Source: Shinella curvata (GTDB lineage: Bacteria; Pseudomonadota; Alphaproteobacteria; Rhizobiales; Rhizobiaceae). Taken from it: DNA of 64,000 bases. Where the stretch lies: the NCBI RefSeq assembly GCF_022899935.1, contig NZ_JALJCJ010000001.1, positions 1 through 64,000 on the forward strand, in the 5' to 3' direction. The notes beneath the pieces were generated by a model. The model had not been told where the DNA came from. It worked only from the letters and a program-made list of their open reading frames with translations, and ran no database searches. Positions 1 to 9,011 of the stretch are shown here, one piece after another. Each line of letters begins with the position of its first letter. Within the stretch, counting starts at the first letter, position 1. The position numbers and the translations under genes are program-made.

Positions 1-531
1 TACAATGAAGGCAAGATGATAGGATCCGTGCTCTTAGGGGCTGGGAACGATTTCTACGATGGGCGCAAAGGCTCCTTGAAAGGCGAGGTCCTTGGCGGAG
101 TAGGAAACGACAAAATCTATGGGGGATCAGCGAACGACACTCTGCGCGGCGAATCTGGAAACGATTCAATATTAGGCGGGGTGGGTGCCGACAATCTGTA
201 TGGCGGTGCGGGAGCTGACATGTTTATTTATCGAAGCGTGAAGGATTCCATCCGCGACAAAGCGGGTAGAGATACGGTATTTGACTTCAACCGTGCCGAA
301 GGTGACAAATTCGATCTTCGGGATATTGACGCCAACACGAAGCATGCCGGGAACCAGGCGTTCAAATTCATTGGTGGCGCAAACTTCACTAAACACGCTG
401 GAGAGCTTCAGGACTACAGCAACGCAAGCGGGCATTATTTGCGGGCCGATGTGAACGGCGATGGCGTCCCGGACTTCTCTATCAAAATCGAGACAAGTAG
501 CGTTTTCGCCAAAGCGGACTTCCTCCTTTAG
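1..531 (+). CDS. RTX calcium-binding secreted protein, C-terminal part (5' end outside window)
   Basis: The reading frame is open from base 1, so the gene begins upstream; only about the last 176 residues are visible. Roughly the first 75 residues hold RTX nonapeptides (GGVGNDKIYGG, SGNDSILGG, GGAGADMF), which in this family form a calcium-bound beta-roll. A C-terminal block follows (DTVFDFNRAEGDKFDLRDID, then DVNGDGVPDFSIKI) that matches the end of the two other RTX proteins in this window (minus strand, ending at 4631 and 25701) and finishes in the short hydrophobic tail ADFLL. Known for the family: this end carries the uncleaved type I secretion signal. The function of the missing N-terminal part is unknown. 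Confidence 0.85.
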   Translation, partial: YNEGKMIGSVLLGAGNDFYDGRKGSLKGEVLGGVGNDKIYGGSANDTLRGESGNDSILGGVGADNLYGGAGADMFIYRSVKDSIRDKAGRDTVFDFNRAEGDKFDLRDIDANTKHAGNQAFKFIGGANFTKHAGELQDYSNASGHYLRADVNGDGVPDFSIKIETSSVFAKADFLL

Positions 532-919
532 CACGGCGGTGCGACACGGCCCGACCCCATACGGCATAGCGGAAACCTTGGGAGACCCCAGGGTACAATC
601 CCGGGGCATAGCGCCAGAGAGCCCGACCAGCCGCGCGTTGCGCGCGGCGACATCGCCCGATCCCGGCATCTATCAGCTGATCAAGGCCCTTAACGCGACG
701 GCCGTCCGCAGGTCTATGACGATCATCTCGGTGCGCTCAGCGAAGCCAGGCCGTCATGGTGAGCCGCGCTGACGGCCGAAGTTCGTTCCCGATCGATGCG
801 CGCGTGAACATCGCCGACGCGACCAGCACCCGCTCCAACCTTTTTGAGGTCCGAAGTCGCTGCTGATCCCGCACACCCGAAACGAGAGCCGGGCTTAACG
901 GTCCGGCTTCTCAGGCGGC
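532..919. other. gene-poor stretch, 388 bp
   Basis: No reading frame here has a convincing start, ribosome site or recognisable protein. Open frames on both strands look like GC-bias artefacts. The only structure I can support is a short inverted repeat at the right end, listed separately. Confidence 0.5.
887..908 (-). terminator. possible terminator of the 1371-920 minus-strand pair
   Basis: A six-base stem AGCCGG/CCGGCT with a ten-base loop lies 12 bp beyond the stop of the minus-strand gene ending at 920. On the minus strand it is followed by CTCGTTTCG, which is only weakly T-rich, so the call is tentative. Confidence 0.3.
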
Positions 920-1114
920 TTAGTCACCGCTCTTGCCGAGACCTGACGGGCCATCAAGACGGCCGGCCGTAGCGGCGAGCGCGCTTATCGCCGTGGCGAG
1001 GCCCTTCATAAGCATCGCGGTATCTCGTGTCTCGGTAGCCTTATCAATCTCAAGTGCTCGGCGCCGCAACTCAGAGCTTTCGGATTCCAGGCGGGCCAGA
1101 AGGTCGTCATTCAT
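920..1114 (-). CDS. small hypothetical protein, 64 aa
   Basis: Starts at the ATG at 1114, which has AAGGAG seven bases upstream; a longer frame begins at 1129 but lacks a ribosome site. The product (MNDDLLARLESESSELRR...) has a charged helical N-terminal half with coiled-coil character and an alanine-rich second half. The upstream gene on the same strand ends 11 bp away, so the two probably form an operon. I do not recognise the family. Confidence 0.55.
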   Translation of the reverse strand: MNDDLLARLESESSELRRRALEIDKATETRDTAMLMKGLATAISALAATAGRLDGPSGLGKSGD

Positions 1115-1125
1115 GGCGCTCTCCT

Positions 1126-1371
1126 TCACGAACCGTACGCAGCTTTGTTCGGGTGTTTCGGTGCCTCGGAGTTCACCGCGGTCTGGCCTTCTTTCAGGGC
1201 AGTCTTGTCGGCTGTGCCGGAATCATGATTGGAGGGACCGGTTCCTTTTGTGGCTTTCGGCTGTTTGCGTTCACGTGCCGAGGCGTGCGTCCCGTCAGAG
1301 ATGCTTCCGGGATGCGTGTCTTCAACGACCGGTGTCGGCGCCACGGTTTTGCTTTCGTCGGGGTTTGTCAT
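1126..1371 (-). CDS. small hydrophilic hypothetical protein, 81 aa
   Basis: The ATG at 1371 is preceded by AAGGAG at good spacing (AAGGAGACCAGCTATG), so I prefer it to the upstream start at 1410. The product is rich in Thr, Pro, Lys and Glu and has no predicted membrane segment, suggesting a disordered protein. It is first in an apparent two-gene operon with the 64-aa gene ending at 920. Function unknown. Confidence 0.55.
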   Translation of the reverse strand: MTNPDESKTVAPTPVVEDTHPGSISDGTHASARERKQPKATKGTGPSNHDSGTADKTALKEGQTAVNSEAPKHPNKAAYGS

Positions 1372-1423
1372 AGCTGGTCTCCTTTTCGGGGAGAACGCTA
1401 CCGCGCGCATGTTCCTCTAACGA

Positions 1424-1504
1424 TCAAAACCACTGCCAAGCCATCCAGAAGCAGGTATAGGCAATCACCCCAATCACGAACAGCCACGCAATACGGCGAG
1501 CCAT
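1424..1504 (-). CDS. 26-aa single-pass membrane peptide
   Basis: ATG at 1504, stop TGA at 1426-1424. The peptide begins MARRIAWLFVIGVIAYTCFW and ends MAWQWF. Its short basic N-terminus followed by about 20 hydrophobic residues is the standard layout of a small membrane protein. The upstream AGAGGGG is a plausible though distant ribosome site. It belongs to a run of four small minus-strand genes (1808 to 920). Function unknown. Confidence 0.4.
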   Translation of the reverse strand: MARRIAWLFVIGVIAYTCFWMAWQWF

Positions 1505-1601
1505 GACACAGTACCCCTCTGGTTCAAGCCGGAGCAGAATGCCCGGTTACGCCGTCGGAGTCGACCTCATGCTCCAAGACTAAGCGCCTTAACCTCAGCA
1601 G

Positions 1602-1808
1602 CTAGAATGGCCTAACAAGACTGAGTAGTTGTCCCGTATCATGCACCCCGGCCGCATATGCCAACAGGATTTTTCTCGCGCGGTCCCTAGCCAGTTTGCC
1701 GTCTGGATCGCATCCATATTCGAGACACCAACCTCTCATCACCGTTCGGAGTTCTTCGACCTCTTCGGGTTGAAGAGGAGCAACGGTTACACAGCAACCA
1801 CTGAACAT
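1602..1808 (-). CDS. conserved-looking small protein, 68 aa
   Basis: The ATG at 1808 follows GGAGG with a four-base spacer, which decides the start; the frame is open further upstream to 1991 but without a ribosome site. The product (MFSGCCVTVAPLQPEEVEEL...) contains RTVMRGWCLEYGCDPDGKL and ends GQLLSLVRPF. It resembles short soluble proteins seen repeatedly in rhizobial genomes, from memory of the pattern only. Function unknown. Confidence 0.55.
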   Translation of the reverse strand: MFSGCCVTVAPLQPEEVEELRTVMRGWCLEYGCDPDGKLARDRARKILLAYAAGVHDTGQLLSLVRPF

Positions 1809-2036
1809 AGTGCCTCCGTCAAATCGGCAATCATTGCCCGCCTGAGGAAAGTAAGCTGCTTGTCGATACACGCAACATCGATCGAGCGGCGTTCTAGAAA
1901 AACGTGGGCGTGTGGTTGCTGAACATTTACCCGCTACCCTATCTTTTTTAGGGTGACCTGCGCTCGATAAATACAGCTGAGTAGTTATCAAGGATGGTTC
2001 ACCCCCCAGGAAGAGTAATCGGCTTCGGTCTGCGCC

Positions 2037-2245
2037 CTATTCCAGCCTCAGCACCGACCTGAACGTCACCGTGTCGAGGATCTTGCCGTCCCGATCGGCA
2101 ATCTCAAAGCGCTGACCGTCGATAAGTTCGCACTTTACAATCTTCTCAGCCAAGATTTCTCGAGCCGCTAATCGTAACCGATATGGTGTGCTCGATCGAC
2201 GCAAACTCAAGACCAACGGGGTCAGTTTCTTGGGGCGCGCCGTCG
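2037..2245 (-). pseudogene. DUF6894-family gene broken by a frameshift
   Basis: The 3' part encodes AREILAEKIVKCEL and DRDGKILDTVTFRSVLRLE, which fits the C-terminal half of DUF6894 proteins (small rhizobial proteins of unknown function). Upstream, the expected continuation (DPVGLEFASIEHTISVTIS) is present but in a different frame and itself runs into a stop. The two halves meet near 2165. An N-terminal part is missing or beyond recognition. A single indel would explain the break; a sequencing error cannot be excluded. Confidence 0.5.
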
Positions 2246-2543
2246 CTTGGTCAATCCCATCGCGGCCATCCGCCCACCGTGCTCCCGGGCGAGGCGACAG
2301 ACATCCCCAGCGGGCGTGACACTGGATCTCCAACATCTCGCCAGTCAGGAGGCCGGCGATATCAAGGCCTTCGTGAAATTCTTCAACGCATCGAGGCCGG
2401 ACAGCAAGAACGGCACATCCGGCCCTAAGGACGTATGAGCCTTTGACCATTTTTTGACGATAAATGCTGCTCACTCAATCTAAGCTTGTGTTCCTATTGC
2501 CGTCGTGGAATGGTCCGAACTTCGGTCATAAGGAGTGATTGCA

Positions 2544-2618
2544 ATGGCGGCAACGGACGTAACGCTTTACGAAATCAACGCCGTTATTGAATACCTCCTA
2601 TGGAGAACGCAATCATGA
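2544..2618 (+). CDS. 24-aa peptide overlapping the start of the spike-like gene
   Basis: ATG at 2544 with AAGGAG eight bases upstream; encodes MAATDVTLYEINAVIEYLLW then RTQS. Its stop TGA (2616-2618) overlaps the ATG at 2615 of the next gene (ATGA), a typical translational-coupling arrangement. It may be a regulatory leader or a genuine small protein. The sequence matches nothing I recognise. Confidence 0.4.
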   Translation: MAATDVTLYEINAVIEYLLWRTQS

Positions 2619-4537
2619 TGCTCCATTCTGAACACTCGACGGCCAACCTGCCAACGGCTGTGATCGACGCAAACGTGTCGCGCATAATCACTACCGGACA
2701 CACATTGGCCGGTGATGGTGGACACGCCGCGCTTGTTCGCGACGCTGCGGGTCCGATTGTGACGCTCGATGGCGCCAAGTGGCGGATAGCATCGTCTCCC
2801 GTCAACCCGCTAATGTTCGGCGCAAAGGGGGACGCTCCTCTGGACGGGAGCGCTGGCGGAACTGATGATCGATCTGCAATCCAGGCCGCTTGGAACCACG
2901 CCGCGAAGTACCGTGTGCCGTGCGAAATGCTTGGCCGCGGCTACAATTGTTCGGAACGGCTTTGGACTCAGTCGAACCTATGTATCCGGGCAGATTTCGC
3001 TGTGCTTTACATCACGGAATGGCCAACGGCAGGCGGTTTTCTAGGCAACTGGAACCCGAACGCGGAAGACCGCGTCCAGTCTAACGTCTACATTGAGCGC
3101 TTGATCACGGACGGCTCTAAGCTGCCGCCCCCGACTTCAACCCAGAACACCAATCTCGGGCCAGAATTCACCTTTGGTATGAGAGACGCCCGGATCGTCG
3201 GCTGCGTCGCGCGCAAAGCCCCGAAGGGAAATGGCGCCGGTGTCGGCGGCTGTGGATTCGGCGGAGAACGTGGCCTCGACAACGTCATCTTTGAGAATTG
3301 CATAGCCGAAGACTGCTATCGCGGCGTCCGCGTCGCCGGCCTGAGTGGCGTAAACGACAACGGCACGTCGCGTGCGGCCACCGGTCTCGTTTTCAGAAAC
3401 ACGACCATTCGCCGCTCGGGCTGTGCGCTTCATCTGCACGCCATGACCGAGGACGCGTCGATCATGAATCTCAATGATCTTGGTCTGTTCGACGTTACGT
3501 TCGATGGCATCGACATCGTCGATTGCGGCCACGTTGGTTGGGCGAGCTTCGACTTCGGCGCGCACAGCCCGATTTTGCCGCAGAAGTCCGGCGTCTTCGT
3601 CATTAGTGGCGCGCGCAACGTCATCATAAAGGATGTCACTATCAAGCTCAAAAGCACCTACACGACCACGGACGAGGACTGGCAGGGCCATGCTGGTTAC
3701 CCAGGGTCTGGAAATTACATCAGCGCCGGCCTGTCTGGCGCAGTTGGCGCGATCGTTTGGGGCTGGGGCTCGAACATCGTGATCGACAAACTCATGCTGG
3801 ATGGTGATGTAGATGCGGTTTACCATCACGCTCGTGGCGTTGCTATGGGTGATCTCGGTTCAATCTCTGTGACGGCAGCTCCGGCGCCAGTCAACAATCA
3901 CGGGGTCGATATCACACGCGTGCGTAACGCTAAGGGGACGGTGGGCGCGATGATAGACTGCATGGCTGGTACCGTCCTATCGCGCGTGTCTGGTGAGGTC
4001 TTCGGGAAGTTCGTTACCCCCCCAACGGCATTGATCAAGGCTGGTTCGCCTTTTGTGGCCGCCACGAATATCTTGGTTGGTGTGCGCGAAATGAATGGAA
4101 TCAAGGAGGTGATCGGCTCGGCGAAACAGCTCTATGACGCCGGCAACACATTCGCGTCGTTCCCCTCTGGACGCACCGATATTCGGCGTCTTGCCCTTAG
4201 CGGGGCGGACACACGCATTCGGCTGGCGTTGGCCGACGATGTTGCAGGCAGTGCAGAGTTACCAAATGCGACATGCCTGCTTTGGCTCGTATCATCCAGC
4301 AGCACTGCCGCAAATGCTCTGCTGGCGATTCACAATGGGGGAGTCTGGATATCTGGCCAGCAGGGCACAGGCCTGGAGAAGGGCAGTGGTCCTCTCTTGA
4401 ACGCTGCACTCGCCAATGGCGAAGGGACTGACGGCAAATTGACCGTGTCTTGCAACGGTGGGCGCCTCTACGTTTCAAACCGGCTCGGGTCAGCCGGCAC
4501 TTTCGACTTCCATATAGTCGCGAGCCCCTATGGTTGA
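2615..4537 (+). CDS. pectate-lyase-superfamily beta-helix protein, phage-spike-like (640 aa)
   Basis: Around residues 65-90 it has the hallmark NPLMFGAKGDA...DDRSAIQAAW of the Pectate_lyase_3 / right-handed beta-helix superfamily, seen in tail spikes and exopolysaccharide depolymerases. The next several hundred residues are short beta-rich turns (NVIFENCIAEDC, NVIIKDVTIK) that fit helix coils. No signal peptide is visible. I chose the ATG at 2615 over 2600 because GGAG sits nine bases upstream and the ATG overlaps the stop of the upstream 24-aa gene. Likely role: binding or degrading a surface polysaccharide; substrate unknown. It stands alone between RTX genes, outside the main prophage module. 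Confidence 0.7.
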   Translation: MMLHSEHSTANLPTAVIDANVSRIITTGHTLAGDGGHAALVRDAAGPIVTLDGAKWRIASSPVNPLMFGAKGDAPLDGSAGGTDDRSAIQAAWNHAAKYRVPCEMLGRGYNCSERLWTQSNLCIRADFAVLYITEWPTAGGFLGNWNPNAEDRVQSNVYIERLITDGSKLPPPTSTQNTNLGPEFTFGMRDARIVGCVARKAPKGNGAGVGGCGFGGERGLDNVIFENCIAEDCYRGVRVAGLSGVNDNGTSRAATGLVFRNTTIRRSGCALHLHAMTEDASIMNLNDLGLFDVTFDGIDIVDCGHVGWASFDFGAHSPILPQKSGVFVISGARNVIIKDVTIKLKSTYTTTDEDWQGHAGYPGSGNYISAGLSGAVGAIVWGWGSNIVIDKLMLDGDVDAVYHHARGVAMGDLGSISVTAAPAPVNNHGVDITRVRNAKGTVGAMIDCMAGTVLSRVSGEVFGKFVTPPTALIKAGSPFVAATNILVGVREMNGIKEVIGSAKQLYDAGNTFASFPSGRTDIRRLALSGADTRIRLALADDVAGSAELPNATCLLWLVSSSSTAANALLAIHNGGVWISGQQGTGLEKGSGPLLNAALANGEGTDGKLTVSCNGGRLYVSNRLGSAGTFDFHIVASPYG

Positions 4538-4630
4538 CAATTCTCTTCTGCATGGGCCAGACCGGGCGGGTGGTCAACATTCGCCACCGCCCCATCAAAT
4601 ACCGAAGTAGATGACGACGGCGGCCAGCTG

Positions 4631-7600
4631 CTACAAGATGAAATCGCCCTTGACGAGATCGATGGTCTTGTCGAGGCGAAGTGCGAAATCGGCTTTGCCA
4701 TCACCGTTCACGTCGCCGGAGACGAAGGTGTCGCCGCTCTTGTGGAAATAGCGAAGCTCACCGGCCTTATCGGAAAACGCCTTCTCGCCGATGAAGGTGA
4801 AGGTGTCGTTCTTGTTCGTGGAGGAGCGGGCGTCGATACCGGACAGGTGGATCCGGTCGCCCTGCTTCTGCAAGAAGTCATAGATCATGTCGCGGGAACT
4901 CGCCGTGCTGTCTCTGGTGCTGGTGAAGACGAACAAGTCGGCGCCGGCTCCACCATAAAGCCTGTCGGTGCCAGCACCGCCGTAGAGCTTGTCGGCGCCG
5001 CCGCCTCCCTTCAGGAGGTCATTGCCGTTCCCGCCCTCAAGTGTATTGGCCGCGCTATTTCCGATGATTTTGTTGTCGAGGCTATTGCCTGTGCCGTTGA
5101 TTGTCTTGGAGCCTGTCAGAGTTAGGTTTTCGACGTTTGTGGCGACAGTATAGCTGATGGAAGTCTTGACGAGGTCCTTCCCTTCTTTCGCGTTCTCGAT
5201 CACGTTATCCTGCGCGCTGTCGACGATATAGGTGTCGTTGCCCTCGCCCCCTGAAAGGGTATCGGCTCCGGCTTTACCGTCGAGAGTATCATTTCCACCA
5301 TATCCCATCAGCTTGTTTGCCCGGCTCGTTCCCTCTATGATGTTGTTCAACTCGTTGCCTGAGCCTTGGATCGCTTTGCCGGTCAATGCAAGGTTCTCAG
5401 TTCCTTTCGCAAGGCCATAGTTAACGCTCGACTCTACCGTGTCGACACCACCGCGATCGACAATTCTATCTCCGGTATTTTCGACGATATAGGTTTCGTT
5501 TCCGGCCCCGCCGACCATGGTATCGGCACCCGTCCCGCCGTCTATAAAGACGGTGTCGTGTTTTGTCTTGACTGACTTGGCCGTCCCGCCGTCTATCTGG
5601 ATATAGTCGTTGCCCGCACCCCCGAGAATGGTTTTGTTCCCGGTCCCGGCAATGATGGTGTCGTCCCCTTGGCTGCCCGTCACTTTGCCACTTCCTGACC
5701 CGATCTTGGCATAGACCCCATCGCCCTTGAGAGTGACATTACTCGCGCCAGAATAGCTCTTGGACAATACCTTGGAACCATCGAATTCACGCAGGTCAAA
5801 ACCGTACATGATGCGCTCGACGGAATTCTCGATGATCGCGATGACTTTGCCGTCCGACGCACGGGTGATCTTCAACGATCCGTCCTTGGTGATTGTGCGC
5901 GCATAACTGCCAAAGCTCGAAGCGAGAGAGACGGTGTCGAATTTACCGCTTCCCCCGTTGATTGTCCTCCCCTCTGAGCCAGCTACGGTATCCTTGAAGT
6001 ATTGGGGATTGAGAGCACCCAAGTCGAAGTGATCGTTACCCGAATGCCCGATTGCGTAGAAATCCTCGCTGGTGAGGGAAAGCCATTCCGAGTTCTCGCT
6101 ACCGATGGCTACCTGAATTTCGCCCGATCTCCAGCCGTTTCCCAGCAGCTTCTGGGCAAGATCGGTCTTGTAGAAGCCGCCCCATTTTCCGTCTGTGCGA
6201 GAGGCGTATTGCATCAGAAGGTTTATATCCTGTTGGTAACCCTCCTTATAATGCAAACCCCAACGGGTCATTGCGAATTTGCTGTTCAGCGTGACAAGGC
6301 CGCTGGAACGCTCCGCGTTCCATGGCCACAACCCTAGTGCATCAGCCATATCGCCAACGTGGACAAAGTTTGTCAGACGGCCATCTGCACCCAAGGTTTC
6401 ACCGGCTTTGGCTCCGATCGAGCCATAAGTATAGCCCCAGATTTTCTGGGGGGCGTTACTTTCCACAAGATCGGAAACAAAATATTGCGTCATCGCGCCG
6501 CCGAGGCTGTGACCTGTAACAATAACTTGCGCTATACCATTTCTAGCTTCGTGCAGAAAATCCTTAATCGCAGTCGCGAGCGGTTCAAAACGGGTGTAGT
6601 AAGACTTCAAAGCCTTCATGTCAAAGGTGAGGTCTGCGGACCAATCCTTGAGATCGTCAGACCCCTTGAAGGCGACGGAGAGCGTTCTTTTTCCGTCGGC
6701 AACGCCGAGATTGACCGTAGCAACGGCATCGCCTGAGAAGAAGCCTTTCGTGCCGTCACGGAACACCCCGTCCGCCATGGTGTACTTTTTGTCGGCAGGG
6801 TCCATGCCGAGTTCGATTGCTTGAACACGATGCCAAAGCATCGACATGCCAGACGTGGGATTGTCCTTGTCATAGACTTTTACCATCTGGAGCGCCGTTT
6901 CAGTCACCCAGCCGCCACCCTTGAGCGCTACCACGTTTTGCGCTGCTTTCTCGAAGGTCAGTTTCTCCACGCCTTCCAGAGCGTAGAGGTTGTTCCCAGA
7001 GACACTCGTAATGAGCGTTGCGAGTTTCGGCGAGTCGGGTTGCTTGACGGAAATCTTGTACTGATCGGGAGATCCCTTGAGGTTCACTGTGTCATAATCA
7101 CCGTCTTCCTCAAATTCATTAAAATCTAATGAGTCGAACTCTTTGTCTCCAAAAACATACTTCTCTCCCAAACCTAGTATAAATCTGTCATTTCCTGCAG
7201 CGCCCTCAATGAAATCTTTGCCATTTCCGCTCTCGATAGTATCATTTCCATCTTGCCCACTAAGTTTGTCATCCGAGTGGCTGCCGATCAATTTATCGTC
7301 ACCTTTCCCTGCCCACACGCCGCCGCCCGGCTCGTGCAGGCGAAGAATGTCATTCCCATCTGTCCCATCAATGTTGAGGTACGCCGTCTTGCTGATGAGG
7401 TCGACAGGACGTGCCGACAGCACGTCGTTAATGGTCGGATTTGTACCTCGGAGGCCGGATGTATTGTCGAAAATCACGTTGTATTCGTGGAAATACACTA
7501 GATCAGCTTTTTGAAGTCTATCAATCTTTATCGACCGCCAATGATCAAACGTCCCATCATCTTTGAATACCTTTTCCGATAGGTAGAAATATCGCGAAGT

Positions 7601-7801
7601 ATTTTGGGGTTTGGAAACCGAAATTGTGACAGTCGCCTCTATCCCACCCAGATGCATCATGCCCCTGGACGTTTCAAAAAAGAGAAAGTTTTGTATTTCG
7701 TCGTAGCCGCGAATTGAACCGCCTATCTTCCCTCCACCCAGCCATCCGCTCGGGGTAAAATCGACGTCACTTCCTAGGGAGCTTCCGAAATGAGAGAACA
7801 T
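4631..7801 (-). CDS. RTX protein with class 3 lipase domain, 1056 aa
   Basis: Domains in order: an N-terminal region without signal peptide (1-140); a short RTX block (about 145-215); a lipase_3-type alpha/beta-hydrolase domain (about 300-560) with VAFKGSDD near 377 and the nucleophile elbow GHSLGG at 430-435 (Ser432); then RTX and NGTGNSLDNKIIGN-type repeats (about 690-950); and a C-terminal domain ending DLVKGDFIL. Known for such proteins: export by a type I system without cleavage, calcium-driven folding outside the cell. Inferred activity: extracellular lipase or esterase. The start at 7801 has GGGGAAAAG directly upstream. The last 102 residues differ at only 14 positions from the RTX protein ending at 25701. 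Confidence 0.85.
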   Translation of the reverse strand: MFSHFGSSLGSDVDFTPSGWLGGGKIGGSIRGYDEIQNFLFFETSRGMMHLGGIEATVTISVSKPQNTSRYFYLSEKVFKDDGTFDHWRSIKIDRLQKADLVYFHEYNVIFDNTSGLRGTNPTINDVLSARPVDLISKTAYLNIDGTDGNDILRLHEPGGGVWAGKGDDKLIGSHSDDKLSGQDGNDTIESGNGKDFIEGAAGNDRFILGLGEKYVFGDKEFDSLDFNEFEEDGDYDTVNLKGSPDQYKISVKQPDSPKLATLITSVSGNNLYALEGVEKLTFEKAAQNVVALKGGGWVTETALQMVKVYDKDNPTSGMSMLWHRVQAIELGMDPADKKYTMADGVFRDGTKGFFSGDAVATVNLGVADGKRTLSVAFKGSDDLKDWSADLTFDMKALKSYYTRFEPLATAIKDFLHEARNGIAQVIVTGHSLGGAMTQYFVSDLVESNAPQKIWGYTYGSIGAKAGETLGADGRLTNFVHVGDMADALGLWPWNAERSSGLVTLNSKFAMTRWGLHYKEGYQQDINLLMQYASRTDGKWGGFYKTDLAQKLLGNGWRSGEIQVAIGSENSEWLSLTSEDFYAIGHSGNDHFDLGALNPQYFKDTVAGSEGRTINGGSGKFDTVSLASSFGSYARTITKDGSLKITRASDGKVIAIIENSVERIMYGFDLREFDGSKVLSKSYSGASNVTLKGDGVYAKIGSGSGKVTGSQGDDTIIAGTGNKTILGGAGNDYIQIDGGTAKSVKTKHDTVFIDGGTGADTMVGGAGNETYIVENTGDRIVDRGGVDTVESSVNYGLAKGTENLALTGKAIQGSGNELNNIIEGTSRANKLMGYGGNDTLDGKAGADTLSGGEGNDTYIVDSAQDNVIENAKEGKDLVKTSISYTVATNVENLTLTGSKTINGTGNSLDNKIIGNSAANTLEGGNGNDLLKGGGGADKLYGGAGTDRLYGGAGADLFVFTSTRDSTASSRDMIYDFLQKQGDRIHLSGIDARSSTNKNDTFTFIGEKAFSDKAGELRYFHKSGDTFVSGDVNGDGKADFALRLDKTIDLVKGDFIL

Positions 7802-7961
7802 CTTTTCCCCACTGGCAAGAATACCACGTTGATCGGCACCGCAGATCTAGCTCCAATACTCTGACACGGGGCAAACCCGAGTCAATAGTAGCCAGAGTGC
7901 GCTCACGGTGAAAGAGACAGTTCATGACGTGGGATCTTTTGAACGCATTGAGTTGGCGGCT

Positions 7962-8224
7962 TTAGAGTGGGCGTTCAGTTCGGCGTTCCGGAGGGAATTT
8001 GTAGGTGCCACGGCAGAAGTTCATCGTAACCGTTGCTTCATTCCCACTTTGTCCTGGCGCGCGCCGTGCTTGGCGGTAAGCTCTTCACGATCTATTGGAA
8101 TGGTGCGGCTGCAAGACTGGCAGAAGACGCCAAGCTGAAGATCGGGCAGCAAAGTACCGAATGTCGTCACATCACTGCCAAGCAGGCCTGCGTACGATAG
8201 CCAATCTGCCTCTGTCGTGTTCAT
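7962..8224 (-). pseudogene. small zinc-ribbon-like protein disrupted by a frameshift
   Basis: From the ATG at 8224 the frame reads MNTTEADWLSYAGLL... and contains CQSCSRTIPIDREEL, then stops after KQRLR at 8021. One base added at that stop would continue as RLRCNFCRGTYKF to a stop at 7962, giving the second Cys pair of a C-x2-C...C-x2-C zinc ribbon. This is good internal evidence of a one-base deletion, or of a sequencing error. The start is uncertain: another ATG at 8269 is in frame, and no strong ribosome site is seen at either. Confidence 0.45.
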
Positions 8225-8571
8225 GGTTCTCATTGTGTTCTGGTCACGGACCGAGTCAAACGTCTTGAACATCGCGTATTTAAGACAGAAGTATCCTTGT
8301 GAAGGCGCCAAGCTCACCCGCTTCAATCGAGCCGGGTTCTTTTGTTGCCGGATGTTGACGGAAGGCGTGGGCATCCTATCTTCGCTGCTGGAAGCCCCCT
8401 CCAAGAGGCATCCGGCAGAGAGGTGCGTGACTGCTGGAGCGGTTGCGCGCCTTTTTCGTCTGCTACCGTACACGCGCCGATGCGGTCTCTTTTTTGACTA
8501 ATTGCCGATGCGATGTGATCACCATCGTCGGAACCAATCTCAAGCCCCATGCCTGTGGTTTCGGCGGTGAG

Positions 8572-8602
8572 AGCCGGGGCGCTGCGACGTTCCCCGGCTT
8601 TT
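8572..8602 (+). terminator. rho-independent terminator-like hairpin 1
   Basis: Stem AGCCGGGG/CCCCGGCT (8 bp, perfect) with a 12-base loop, followed by TTTTCC. No protein gene ends just upstream on the plus strand, so it may close a short non-coding transcript. Confidence 0.55.
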
Positions 8603-8688
8603 CCGTTTTCGGCTCTTGAAGCTGCCTGGTGAGCAATTATTTCAATATTGTCGCGGTGGGTTCCCCATCCACATCTCGCCGCGACTTC

Positions 8689-8725
8689 AGCCGGGACGTT
8701 GTGTCGTAGCGCGTCCCGGCTTTTT
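8689..8725 (+). terminator. rho-independent terminator-like hairpin 2
   Basis: Stem AGCCGGGAC/GTCCCGGCT (9 bp, perfect) followed by TTTTT, just upstream of the 67-aa gene at 8736. It resembles hairpins 1 and 3 in stem sequence. Confidence 0.6.
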
Positions 8726-8735
8726 AGGTGCTTTC

Positions 8736-8939
8736 ATGGCGTACCGATCGGTCATGATGTTCAAGCGTTCAGGCGGTTGGGTCGTCGCTGTCACCGCCGA
8801 TGGGGAAGAGAGTGTGCGATCATTCAAGAGCTACGAGAACGCGAAGTCATACGCGGATGAACATCGCATCCGATTAGGCCTGCCCGTGACCGACAATGTC
8901 ATTGAGTTTCAGCCGAAGAAGCCGACGAGCCCGCATTGA
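8736..8939 (+). CDS. small hypothetical protein, 67 aa
   Basis: The ATG at 8736 has AGGTG five bases upstream, which I prefer over an in-frame start at 8616. The product (MAYRSVMMFKRSGGWVVAVT...) continues ADGEESVRSFKSYENAKSYA and reads like a compact beta-beta-alpha protein with a charged C-terminus. It lies between hairpins 2 and 3, so it may be its own short transcription unit. Function unknown. Confidence 0.6.
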   Translation: MAYRSVMMFKRSGGWVVAVTADGEESVRSFKSYENAKSYADEHRIRLGLPVTDNVIEFQPKKPTSPH

Positions 8940-9011
8940 CGAATATTAGCAACGCACTATTTCCGCCGCGTTGCGGTAACTCTCTCCCCCGAGAACAGCC
9001 CTGTCGCGATG

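Larger units (their letters stand above)
8225..8735. other. mostly non-coding stretch with two strong hairpins
   Basis: Open frames on either strand lack good starts and look like chance. Two GC-rich hairpins with T-runs (8572-8602 and 8689-8725) are the only structured elements and are listed separately. Short transcripts ending at them are possible. Confidence 0.45.

Noticed and set aside
8323-8550. Minus-strand frame of 75 codons
   Set aside because: No ribosome site, overlaps the zinc-ribbon pseudogene region, and its composition looks random.
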